Below are positions 1 to 7,497 of a DNA stretch of 12,660 bases, piece after piece. The position numbers and the translations under genes were made by a program. The DNA comes from Pelagophyceae sp. CCMP2097 (lineage: Eukaryota; Sar; Pelagophyceae). Positions within the stretch are counted from its first letter, which is position 1. The number at the start of each line of letters is the position of its first letter. The stretch spans positions 65,721 through 78,380 of the forward strand of contig MU657240.1 in assembly GCA_026770575.1 (NCBI GenBank), read 5' to 3'. The notes beneath the pieces were generated by a model. The model did no database searches. It was given only the letters and a program-made list of their open reading frames with translations, and had not been told where the DNA came from.

Positions 1-581
1 CGACGTCCATCCTATGGACCCAACGACAGCACCTGCAGCTTCAAATAGCCCGTTCCGAGACCCCGCCGACGAGGAAGTAGCGAAATGTGTCCGACCAAAA
101 AATCGCAAATCGGACCGGGAAGCCGCAACGCCGCGCGGATCTCCCCCAAAGAAGGTGCTGGGCTCTATACCTAGGTCTAATGAACGTATAGAACCCTTAG
201 GGTTCTAGATCCGTGACCTGGAAGACCGTCATCTAGAGTCGACCACACGCAAGATAGTTTGATAAAGTTTAAGAAACCGAGGATAATTTCGGTTGCATTT
301 TCTATCGAGCTTTCAGAGCCTGCATGCTAGATTAAATTTGCACTCCGCTTAACGAGTTGCGCACGGTACCTGTGTCCCGGGGCGCCACACAGTGCTTATA
401 GTGGTAGACTCTCGGCCCCTGCGGGGCCCTATCCGCTGACGAGGCACTCATAAGACGCACCCTATGGACATTGACCAGTAGGAGCCCGAGATTGGAATTT
501 AAGGGGCCGCGGGCCGCCTTAATGAGAAGTTAAGGCGGTGGTTTCCGGCGGTGGCGCGGTTCTGGGCGCTCTAGGGCGCAT
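1..581. other. Flank downstream of the RRM/RAP gene; no gene recognised
   Basis: This stretch is 3' of the minus-strand gene and probably contains its 3' UTR. The only ORF of note (14-208, plus, 64 codons) has no family signature. Small palindromes are present: AGAACCC-TTA-GGGTTCT near 190-207, GGCCCC-TGC-GGGGCC near 414-428, and the stem-loop at 514-538. I see no tRNA or other RNA gene. Confidence 0.5.
514..538 (-). other. Stem-loop just downstream of the RRM/RAP stop codon
   Basis: A perfect 9-bp inverted repeat (CCGCCTTAA and TTAAGGCGG) with a 7-nt loop, starting 43 nt after the stop codon on the coding strand, so it would fold in the 3' UTR. It may act in 3' end formation or mRNA stability; no specific family is recognised. 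Confidence 0.6.
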
Positions 582-1727
582 TTACGCGTTCTTCATGGGA
601 CCTCTGCCCATCGGGGGCCCGCGGTCGTAAGGCCGCTTGGCGCCGTCGTAGGCGCCGTCGTAGTCGCGCGGGCGGCGGTCGTCGCCGCGCGAGTCGCCAA
701 AGCGCGGCGCGTCGTCGGGGTAGCGCGCGCCCGGGCGACTTGCCATGCCAAAGTCGCTGCGGGGCGCGTCGTAGCGCTGCGGCGCGTCGTAGCGCGGCGC
801 GTCGTAGTCACCGCGGCGAGCGTCGTAGCGGCCCTCTTGCGGGGCGCGCGCGCCGCCGCCGTCGGCCGCGTCGCGCCAGTAGCCGGCGTCGCGCGGCGCC
901 TCAGCGCGCGCGTCGTAGCCCTGGTCGGCGTAGCCGCGACTCGCCGGCCGCGGCGGAGCCGCGTCGGCGTAGGCTTGGTCCGCGTACCGGCGGCCGTCGT
1001 CGCCGCGGCGCTCGTCGCCGCGGCGCGTATCTTCGCCGCGGCGGCCGTCGCCGTAAAAATGGCCCTCGCTGCGCTGGCGCTTGGCGCCGTCGCCGGCGTC
1101 AAAGTCGCGGCGCCTCTTGTCGCCGTCGGCGTTTGCGGCCGCGCGGCCAGCGGCGTACGCTTGGGACAGCTCGGCAGCGAGGTCCACTGGCGGCGCGCGG
1201 CCGTAGTCCGGCCGAGACGAATAGCCGTCGGGGGCAAACGCGCGGTTCGAGTCGGGGAAGCCTTGGCGCGGCGCGCTTTCGGGGAAGCGGCCTTCGGCGC
1301 GGCCGTCGAAGCCGTCGAAGCGCGGCCGCTGCGGCGGCCGCGAGTCGTCCAAACGCGGCCGCGAGTCGTCGCCGTCGCTGCGCGGGCGGCTCGGTAAACG
1401 CTGGTCGAACGAGTTGCGCGGCGGGCGTTGGTCCGGGCGTTGGTCTTGGCGTGGGTCCGGGCGTGGGTCAAAGTTGGGCCGCGGCCGCGCTCTAAACGCA
1501 TCGGCGTCGCTCCTCGGCCGCGCCCGGAAGGCGTCGGCGCCGCTGCGCGGCCGGTCCGATTCGCGGCGTAGGGGCGCGCGGTGTTCGAAGGGGGGTTCAG
1601 ACGGCCGCTTCACCGACTTGACTTCCCCAACGACGCGCGCCTCGGACCCCCCGCCGGCGTCGCCGCCGACCGACTCGCGTTGTGCCTGGCACCGCGGCGC
1701 CGCGTCGCCGCCGCGGCCGGTGGAATA
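582..1727 (-). other. Disordered Arg/Asp/Pro/Tyr-rich C-terminal tail
   Basis: About 381 residues (798-1178) of low-complexity sequence dominated by Arg, Asp, Ala, Pro, Gly and Tyr. It includes a tandem duplication of the form ADAFRARPR, repeated RFD/RPRSD units, and YDAP units (RYDAPQRYDAPRSDF) before the terminal PPMGRGPMKNA. The mixed-charge RD/RG composition suggests an intrinsically disordered, RNA- or condensate-associating tail. The extreme GC content leaves other frames on both strands largely stop-free here; the minus frame is chosen because it continues directly from the RAP domain. An undetected intron in this stretch cannot be excluded. Confidence 0.6.
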
Positions 1728-4700
1728 CGGCTCGTGCCTCTTCTCTAAAAGGAAGGCTTCTTTTTGGACACCGAGCGACGCGGCCCTCTGCTCGTGCGCG
1801 ATGGCCCGCCGGATCCCGCGGAGGAAAGCGTCGCGGTCCGCGTTGGATTGGAGCCTTTCCCAGTCGTAGTAGGGCACTCGGATCACGGTCCAACCCAACA
1901 TGCGAAGGATTCGCTCCTTGAACTTGTTCGACCCGTCAAGAACCTGAAAGTTCGACCCGTCAAGAACCGACAATGGGAAAAGGTGCAATAGAGGGCGCGC
2001 TACCTTTTCTGCGTCCTTGCCGCCGCCCAAGACGACGTGGTGAGGCGCCGCGTCGAACTCGACGACGAGGCGCGCGGACGCAGAGGCCATGTCGAGCCTA
2101 AACGCCGCTTCGAGCGCCAAAGGGAAGACGAGTCCTGTATAGAGTCTGCGGGGAAGAACGTTGCCAGTCTCTCACTCACGAGAGCATGGACACGCTCGTA
2201 TTGAGAGGGTGCATCGAGACTCGTGCGAGGAGCCCATGCCCAAAAGGGTCTTGCAAGCGACCTCTTGCACGGCCTCCTTTCGAGGGGCCTCGCAGGGGAC
2301 CGTTCGAGCAAGGGGCCCGCCCAGAGGTCCGCCCAGAGGTCCGTTCGAGGCGTGCTTCGAGGCCCGCCCAGAGGTCCGTAGGAGCCGCGGCCAACGGCCC
2401 TCGAGAGGGCCACGGCCGTGCAAGAGGGCCCTTTTCGAGGTTGCAAAGACGCGCCTTGCAGACGTTGTTCGGCCTTTGCTCTTTGGGCGATGTGCACCGC
2501 TGAGGCCCGAGGGGCCGGGACAAGGGGACAAGAGACAAACTGTTCAAAAGGCCCTTTTCGAGGCGGCGAGCGAGGGACCGCGACCCTTGCGAGGGGCCTC
2601 CGCAGGAGTCGGTCCCAGAAGCCGGACAAGCCTGGCCCCTCAAGGCCTCGCATTTTCCAACTCGCCGATGCAAACCAAAAAAGGGCCGATGCAAACCTCC
2701 GTGCAATGAGCTCACGAGCTGCCATGTTGGCCCTTTTCGAGCGGCCTCGCAAGAGCCTCCTCCGGGCCTCTCGCTCCTCGAAACGCCTTTGGCTCGACCA
2801 CGACGGGCCGTTTCCGGGAAAAGAGGGGCCTCGCTTCGGACCCGTGCCTCGCAGGAGACGTGGGGCATTTTACCACGTGCAATTTGGCTCGTCGGGGCCC
2901 TAACGAGGGGCCTTGCGAGGGGCCGTCCAGGCGCCTCGCAAGGGTCCCGTGCAAGAGATGCCTCGCAAGGGACCGGCAGCCTTCAGATTCCCGGCCTCGG
3001 ACCGCACAGAGACCGAGGGGGCGCCAAGAGGCCACAGAGACCGTCGCCCGTACAGAGAGCCCTTGCGAGGAACAAGGCCCTTGCGAGGCGCCTTGAAGGG
3101 GCCCTGTAAGGGCCACATGCAAGGAACCGTGCCTGGCAAGGGCCCCTTGACGAGGGCCTCGCAAGAAGCGAGGGACCGCCAAAGAGGCAAGGACTGACCC
3201 GGAGGGCTCTCCAAGGACCCGGGGAAGGACGGTCTCGCCCCGCACGAGGTGCGGCAGTCTGTCTGAATCCCGTAATGACCCGCTTTGGCCCCCAGCGGGT
3301 CATTACGGGTTATGGGCCCAGTATATATCCCGCAACGAATCCCACCATGCCCCGCTTCGGCGGCTAGTTTGGACTCACGAGAAGCCGTCACTCGTGAGGT
3401 GCTCAAAGTCGTGCGCCCAGCCCAGCGTGTTGAGGCCCTAGTTGGACAACGGTGAAGACCCAATTCAAATCCATGAAATCGATGGCATCTTATCGAGGTA
3501 TTCAGATAAATCGAGCTCGAGGTATTCAGACCCCAATGCGCCATGCACCCGAGGACGTCGCCTCGGGGAAGCCTCTCGAGGCCGTGGAGAAAGCCGCCTC
3601 GACGCGCGCCTCGCCGTCTCAAGACGGAGGGCCGTCACGCGAGGGCCCTCAACGGGGACTGGCCCTCCGGGGGGCCACGCGGGCACCGTTGGGAATCTCC
3701 TCGCCGACGAAGAGAGGCACCTGAGAGACGTGCTTCTGCGTCGCCACCGGAGTCGCGTCGCCGGAGACGTAGGCCGCCTTTAAAGATTCGGCGTGGTCTT
3801 GCAGAGCTCGCGCCAGGGCGTGCTGGGGCTGCTCCATTTTGAGGTGGACTGCCACCTGGTGCAGCCTCGAGAGGTCCTCCCTCCTGAACTTCTTGGATAA
3901 ATCTTGCCCGCACTCTTGCATTTTCAAGGCCACCGCGCCGCCCGCGGCGTCGAACAACGCCGGGGCGGCGATGCCCGCGGTGGCGTAGGCGCAGAGGATG
4001 GTGCTCAGGTCGTGCGAATTCAGTTCGCCGGCCTTTTTGACCACGACGACGGCCAAGGCGTCGAAGAGCACCCGCGCCTTGGCCGAGTCCGCGGCGGCCG
4101 TGGCCGCAAAGGCCCACACGACGGCGGTCAGCTGCTCCATGTCGAATTCCGCGCCCGCCGCCACCTCGGCGACGGCGTCGAACAACTGAGGCTCGAGGAA
4201 GCCCAGCTTGGCGAAGCCCAGCACCAGGTTGGCCAACCCGGAACTTGAATAGTTTTGCATCTTCGAAACCGCCTCGACAGCCGCCGCCTCTAAAAGGGCC
4301 GGGTGGAAGGCGCGCATCTTGCCAAAGGCGAAGACGGTCGAGGCCACGTCGTCGGCCGAAAACGACTCCATCTTCTTGGCCGCCTCGGCCGCGACGGCTT
4401 GGAAGAGGGTCGGCGCCGAGACGCGCGCCTTTGCAAAGGCCCACACCGTCGTGGCCATGTCCTTGGCGTTGAAGGTGGACATCTTCGAGACGGCCACGTT
4501 TGCGACGGCTTGGAACAGGACGGGCGCTTCGAAGCCCGCCGTGGCAAAGGCCCAAGAGACATCCGCCAGGTCCTGCGCTTGGAACGTTTTGATCTTGTCC
4601 TGCGACTGCAGGGCGATGGCGCCGAACAAGGCCGTCGCCGGGACTCGCGCCGCCGCGAACGACCACGCCACGCACGACAGCTCGGCCGCGTTGAGGTTCA

Positions 4701-7497
4701 CCTTTGGCGCCTCGGCCGCCAACGCCTCGTACAGCTTCGAGTGCTCGACCTTTTGCACGGTAAAGGCCCAGACGCAGTTCGCCACGTTCTGCGGCGAGAA
4801 CCGCGCCGCCTGGTTGCATGCCTCGTCGCCCAAAACGGCGAAGAGCGCCGCGTCGGGCGTCTTTGAGTGCGCGAACGCCCAAGTCATGAGCGCCAGCTCC
4901 TGCGGTTTAAAAGTCGAAACCTTGGCCGCGGCCTCTTTGGAGACGGCCTCGAACAACTTCGGCGCCTCGAACCCGGCCTTTGAAAACGCCCACGCAACGT
5001 TGCAGAGATCTTGCGCGTTGAACGTCGCAATCTTCTCCACGCAAGCCTGCCAAACGGCCTCAAACAGCTCCTTGGCCGGGAACCCCGCCGTGGCAAAGGC
5101 CCAGACCGTGTTGGCCAGGTTCTGGGCAATGAACGATTCCAGAGTGGCCAGAGATAGGGCGGCGATGGACTCGAACAACGAGTCGCATTCGCAACCGACC
5201 CGGGCCAGCCCCCACGTCGCGTTTGCCAGAGCTCTGGGCACCCAGTCCGGGGCGTGCGCGTGCAGGTTCGATTCGACCTTGCAAAGCAGTTTCTGCATGA
5301 TCTCCACCGCCTTTGGCTCGTCGCCGATCGTGCCCCGCAGAGCCCCAAGTCGGTGGAGACACGTCGCTAAATTCACGTGGTTAAAGTCCGCCCCGCGCCG
5401 CGCGAAGAGCTGCAGCACGTCGCCGGCGGAGGCGGCCGCGGTGAGCCTGCGTTGATGACGTTTCTTGGAAAACAACATGACAGACGCCTTGCCATCACTC
5501 ACAGCTTGTTCAGCTCCATGTGCGACTCGTTGGTCGTGGACCGCTGCGCCTTGACGCCTAAAAGGGGGTCGACTGGCGTCCACGTCCCTCGGAGACGGGC
5601 CTCTGCGGACGGTTCGCCTGCGCCTCCCGGGCCTCTGCGGACGGTCCCGCGGACGGTTTGCCGTCGTCAGGACGGCCGCAAAGACGGCGGAAGCGGCGCT
5701 CCGTGGACGCTTGGATGGTCCCTCGGGGGGTCCTTCGGATCGGTTTTTTTGGCCTTTTGCACACTTTGGACCGCTTTTTTGGAAAGGTCTTTTTGCACAC
5801 TTTGGACCGCTCCGAGGGCCAAAGGTGCGACCGACTCTTCGACTGCGCCGCCGCGTCGAGTCCGAGACATTGCATCCCATCAAGGCTCTATTGGGCCCGT
5901 CCGTGCCCGTGCGAGGAGCCTTGCGAGGCATGTCGCGATGGGGTCCCGGAACAAACCAGGGGCCGTGCCCTCTCGACAGCAACTCTGCGCCGCCCCCCCG
6001 CCCGCAGGAATCCGCTTCCCCCGCGACAAAGGCCCTCTGGAAAGGCGCCAGTTGGGGTCAGGTCCGTCGGCCCCCAGGCGCGGTCCAAAGGCTCGAGACC
6101 GGTTCGGGTCCAGACAGGGGCAGGCAGAAGCCGGAGAAAAGCACTGGGGCGCTCCACGGGCCCGGGGGCCTGGATACGGCCCCGGACGGGAAGACGGCCT
6201 CGGAGACGGTCCAGACGGTCCCAGAGGCGGATGCAAGCACTCCTTTCGTCGCGCCCCGCTTAAAAAGGGCCCGGCGGTCCGGAGCACGGCCCCGTCGACG
6301 GCCCCGGAACGGGTTTTCTCAAAGCTCCCACATAGAGAACCGCGCGCCAAGAGCACGGCACACAAAAGGCACGCACCAATCTTCCGACCTCGAAATGTGG
6401 AATTGTCCATCTTTTCAGCGACCGAATCGACAATCGCCTCGGACTCCATGAGCACAAAAGCAAAGCCTCTGCAAGTGCCGTTTATCCTAGAGGGTCGCCG
6501 TCGTGCGGGGTTCTCAAGGCACGTTTTGAAGTCCATGAGCATACAAAAAGGGCCCCGCTCCTCAAGGGCCGGCTCAAAAGCCCAGAGGCACGCGCGCAAA
6601 GGCGAAAGGCGCAAAAGCCCGCGCCGCCATGTTTCCCGGCCCCAGCCCGCCCCGCCTCGGCCCCGTTCTCGCGTGCCCCGCGTCGGGTGTCCGCGTTTGC
6701 CTCCTGCCAGCGCTGCGCCTTTGCCGGTGCAGCGGGAGGCGGACGTCGCGGACGGGCCCTGCGCGTTCGAACCTGAATTTTGACGTCCGCGCGTTTCGAA
6801 AGAGAGGCCCGGGGCACTCCTTCGAGACTGGCGGTGCGATCTCTCGCGATGCGCTCTCGAGGAGCAGCACTACGACGGCGCAATCATCTCTCGCCAGAGA
6901 GGCGCGACGAAAATACCCTCTCCCGCAAGGACGACGACGGCGCCGTCTCTCGCTAATGGCACGGTGCCATCTCTTGAAAGATTGGCGCTCTCTTGCGAGA
7001 GCGGCGCGGCGGTGGCGCGCCCTCTCGAAAGAGGGCGCGACGACGGTGCGCGCCCTCGCTCGAGTGGCGACGGTGCGACGTCAAGAGACGACGCAATCTC
7101 TCGCGAGGGAGCCGCGGCAATCTCTCGCGAGAGCGGCAACGGTACTCTCGCCGAGCGCCGCCTCGATCTCCCGCCGGCGCCGCGGACGGGGCGCGCGGAC
7201 GGTGGCGCCTCTGAACTCTCGGACGACGTCTTTTGCAAAAGGCATCGCGGGCGCCCTCGCCGGCCCGCCGGCGGTGCGCCCCTGATCGCGCGGGGCCTCG
7301 CTCTCCCCGGCGCGCCGTTTCGGCGCCCGCGCGCACAGACGCCCTCGCGCGACGGACATCACACACTCAATCTAGATCCATGATTAACGATGATGATCAA
7401 CGATAAATCAACGCCTCTTCACGCACGCGGCGCGGAGGTTGTCGGCGTTGGCGTCGTAGGGCAAGTTGGAGACGTAGAGCTCGGCCACCTTGACCAT
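582..7497 (-). CDS. RRM / helical-repeat / RAP-domain RNA-binding protein, seven exons (predicted)
   Basis: Predicted RNA-binding protein of 1178 aa, probably acting in post-transcriptional control. Proposed exons (plus coordinates, read downward): 7497-7427, 6772-6725, 6486-6377, 5557-5503, 5446-3687, 2134-2004, 1943-582. Junction phases are 2, 2, 1, 2, 1, 0 and every join keeps the frame. Each join also completes a known fold: exons 1-4 rebuild an RRM, exon 5 carries about twelve 37-residue repeats, exons 6-7 form a RAP domain, and a disordered tail follows. The start is the ATG at 7497 (MVKVAELYVSNL), the first in-frame ATG after an upstream TGA. No transit peptide is evident, which is unusual for a repeat/RAP protein; an extra 5' exon could supply one. 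An ATG at 5478 would give a shorter protein lacking the RRM, but it lies inside proposed intron 4. The domain calls are firm; exact splice sites are inferred without transcript data. Confidence 0.78.
1926..1968. repeat. 19-bp direct repeat across the intron 6 acceptor
   Basis: The sequence GTTCGACCCGTCAAGAACC occurs exactly at 1926-1944 and 1950-1968, a period of 24 bp (8 codons). One copy lies in exon 7 (VLDGSN) and the other inside intron 6. Confidence 0.95.
1944..2003 (-). other. Intron 6 (60 nt), length divisible by three
   Basis: Donor GCAGAAAAG|GTAGCG and acceptor CGAACTTTCAG|GTTC, phase 0. It is stop-free and in frame, so retention would add 20 residues inside the RAP domain. Removal gives KDAEK-VLDGSNKFKERIL, which matches the family better. 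A 19-bp direct repeat spans the acceptor. Confidence 0.62.
2217..3190. repeat. GC-rich dispersed inverted-motif repeats in intron 5
   Basis: Dense, irregularly spaced copies of short motifs such as GGCCTCGCAAGGG, CCCTTGCGAGG and CCCTTTTCGAGG occur in both orientations, so the RNA could fold heavily on itself. Within it GCCCAGAGGTCC occurs three times (2319-2330, 2331-2342, 2366-2377). Similar motifs recur in intron 3 (near 5907-5935). The long ORFs across this stretch are Arg/Gly/Pro-rich by-products of the repeats. Confidence 0.75.
3269..3309. repeat. Perfect 16-bp hairpin in intron 5
   Basis: CCCGTAATGACCCGCT at 3269-3284 and its exact reverse complement at 3294-3309, separated by a 9-nt loop. 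It lies in the less repetitive, donor-proximal part of intron 5. Confidence 0.95.
3493..3530. repeat. 14-bp direct repeat in intron 5
   Basis: TCGAGGTATTCAGA occurs at 3493-3506 and 3517-3530, a period of 24 bp. It is a short local duplication. Confidence 0.9.
3687..5446 (-). other. Exon 5: about twelve 37-residue OPR/HPR-like helical repeats
   Basis: This exon encodes an alpha-solenoid of about twelve repeats near residues 162-607. The repeat consensus resembles AQDLANTVWAFATAGF, then APxLFEAVAxEAxxKMxTF; invariant points are the (V/T)WAF core and the LF(E/D/Q)A helix. Unit length is mostly 37, with a few of 35-41. The preceding segment (residues 96-135, with FNHVNLATCLHRL) is the usual cap of this family. 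Such repeats resemble algal octotricopeptide (OPR) and apicomplexan heptatricopeptide repeats, which bind organellar RNA and often precede a RAP domain, as here. Repeats 10-12 are the most divergent. The exon ends in phase 1 at AACG|GTGCCC. Confidence 0.85.
5447..5502 (-). other. Intron 4 (56 nt)
   Basis: Donor AAGCT|GTGAGTGATG, a consensus donor, and acceptor CATCAACGCAG|GCTCACC, phase 2. The join gives MELNKL-LTAAASAGDVLQLF, a continuous amphipathic helix leading into the repeat domain. Without splicing, the exon 4 frame stops at the TGA that overlaps this donor. Confidence 0.68.
5558..6376 (-). other. Intron 3 (819 nt)
   Basis: Donor AAGATTG|GTGCGTGCC and acceptor CCCCCTTTTAG|GCGTC with a clear pyrimidine tract, phase 1. 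The join gives FRGRKI-GVKAQ, the final RRM strand. The donor hexamer GTGCGT is the same as in intron 1. The intron holds a 21-nt direct repeat and a few GAGG/CTTGCGAGG motifs of the type that fills intron 5. Confidence 0.68.
5755..5811. repeat. 21-bp direct repeat in intron 3
   Basis: A 21-bp sequence beginning TTTTGCACACTTTGG is repeated exactly at 5755-5775 and 5791-5811 (period 36). The flanking T-runs are also similar, so this looks like a two-copy minisatellite. Confidence 0.92.
6487..6724 (-). other. Intron 2 (238 nt), apparent GC-AG intron
   Basis: Acceptor CCCTCTAG|GATAAAC, phase 2. No GT occurs at a usable position after exon 2. The only frame-compatible donor that leaves normal RRM spacing is CACCG|GCAAAG, a GC donor, which joins PLHR to INGTCRGFAFV. 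Confidence 0.6.
6773..7426 (-). other. Intron 1 (654 nt)
   Basis: Donor GC|GTGCGTGAAG and acceptor AAATTCAG|GTTCG, phase 2. The join restores DNLRAA-FERAGPV in the RRM. Unspliced, exon 1 reads to an in-frame TGA 29 codons after the ATG. The intron contains the palindrome array described separately. Confidence 0.72.
6829..7165. repeat. Array of short palindromes (CTCTCGCGAGAG type) in intron 1
   Basis: About ten degenerate units, each a short linker like GACGGTGC followed by a small inverted repeat based on CTCTCGCGAGAG, spaced roughly 25-45 bp apart. The best is a 10-bp stem with a CGAA loop (7016-7025 and 7030-7039). Others are GCTCTC-TTGC-GAGAGC near 6986-7001 and the full 12-mer palindrome near 7123-7134. 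Several stems differ in sequence but remain paired. Confidence 0.75.

Larger units (their letters stand above)
1803..2072 (-). other. RAP domain, exons 6-7
   Basis: The RAP domain is a short, nuclease-like fold found at the C-terminus of many organellar RNA-processing proteins. Seen here are LVVEFDAAPHHV (the family core resembles VEFDGPxH), then VLDGSNKFKERILRMLGW and VIRVPYYDWERL, followed by AFLRGIRRA, at about residues 703-772. The upstream LDMA (695-698) is also typical of the family. The domain is interrupted by a proposed 60-nt intron at 1944-2003. If that intron were retained, 20 residues would be inserted between the VEFD core and the KFKERIL helix. Confidence 0.88.
2135..3686 (-). 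other. Intron 5 (1552 nt), repeat-rich
   Basis: Donor CCCAACG|GTGCCCGCG and acceptor CTATACAG|GACTCG, phase 1. It separates the repeat domain from the RAP domain. The spacing between KHVSQ and RLDMA is then close to that usual in repeat/RAP proteins. An alternative acceptor at TTCTTCCCCGCAG (13 nt upstream in the transcript) would need a phase-2 donor that I do not see. The interior is GC-rich repeat without a recognisable gene. Confidence 0.7.
5503..7497 (-). other. RRM domain encoded across exons 1-4
   Basis: An RNA recognition motif that is visible only after splicing. Exon 1 gives beta-1 with the RNP2 motif LYVSNL (residues 7-12) and helix 1 (DANADNLRAA). Exon 2 (48 nt) gives FERAGPVRDVRLPLHR, which is the end of helix 1 and beta-2. 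Exon 3 gives the RNP1 motif RGFAFVLM (46-53), helix 2 (EAIVDSVAEKMDN) and FRGRKI. Exon 4 gives the last strand (GVKAQ) and a linker ending MELNKL that runs into the repeat domain. The canonical aromatic positions are present (Tyr8, Phe48, Phe50), so RNA binding is plausible. The spacing between RNP2 and RNP1 is normal for the family only with all the proposed joins. Confidence 0.8.

Noticed and set aside
740..1495. Arg/Ala-rich ORFs on both strands over the tail region (for example 740-1495 plus, 837-1397 plus, 593-1501 minus)
   Set aside because: Alternative frames of the low-complexity tail exon. Only the minus frame ending at 582 continues from the RAP domain.
3269..3309. Bacterial-type intrinsic terminator
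   Set aside because: There is no U-tract after the stem, and the site lies inside a spliceosomal-type intron.
2000..3622. Several 100-250 codon ORFs on both strands
   Set aside because: They are translations of the intron 5 repeats, with Arg/Gly/Pro/Ser-rich content in every frame and no known motif.
5479..5982. Upstream extension of the repeat ORF as one continuous exon to 5982
   Set aside because: The extra 168 residues are Arg/Pro-rich and include translated copies of the 21-bp direct repeat. The RRM joins through exon 4 and intron 4 explain the sequence better.
5377..6783. 468-codon plus-strand ORF
   Set aside because: It runs antisense over exons 2-5 and introns 2-3 of the RRM/RAP gene, is Arg/Pro/Gly-rich and has no family motifs.
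6829..7165. CRISPR-like array
   Set aside because: The repeats are degenerate, palindromic and irregularly spaced, without constant spacers, and lie in an intron of a eukaryotic gene with no cas genes nearby.
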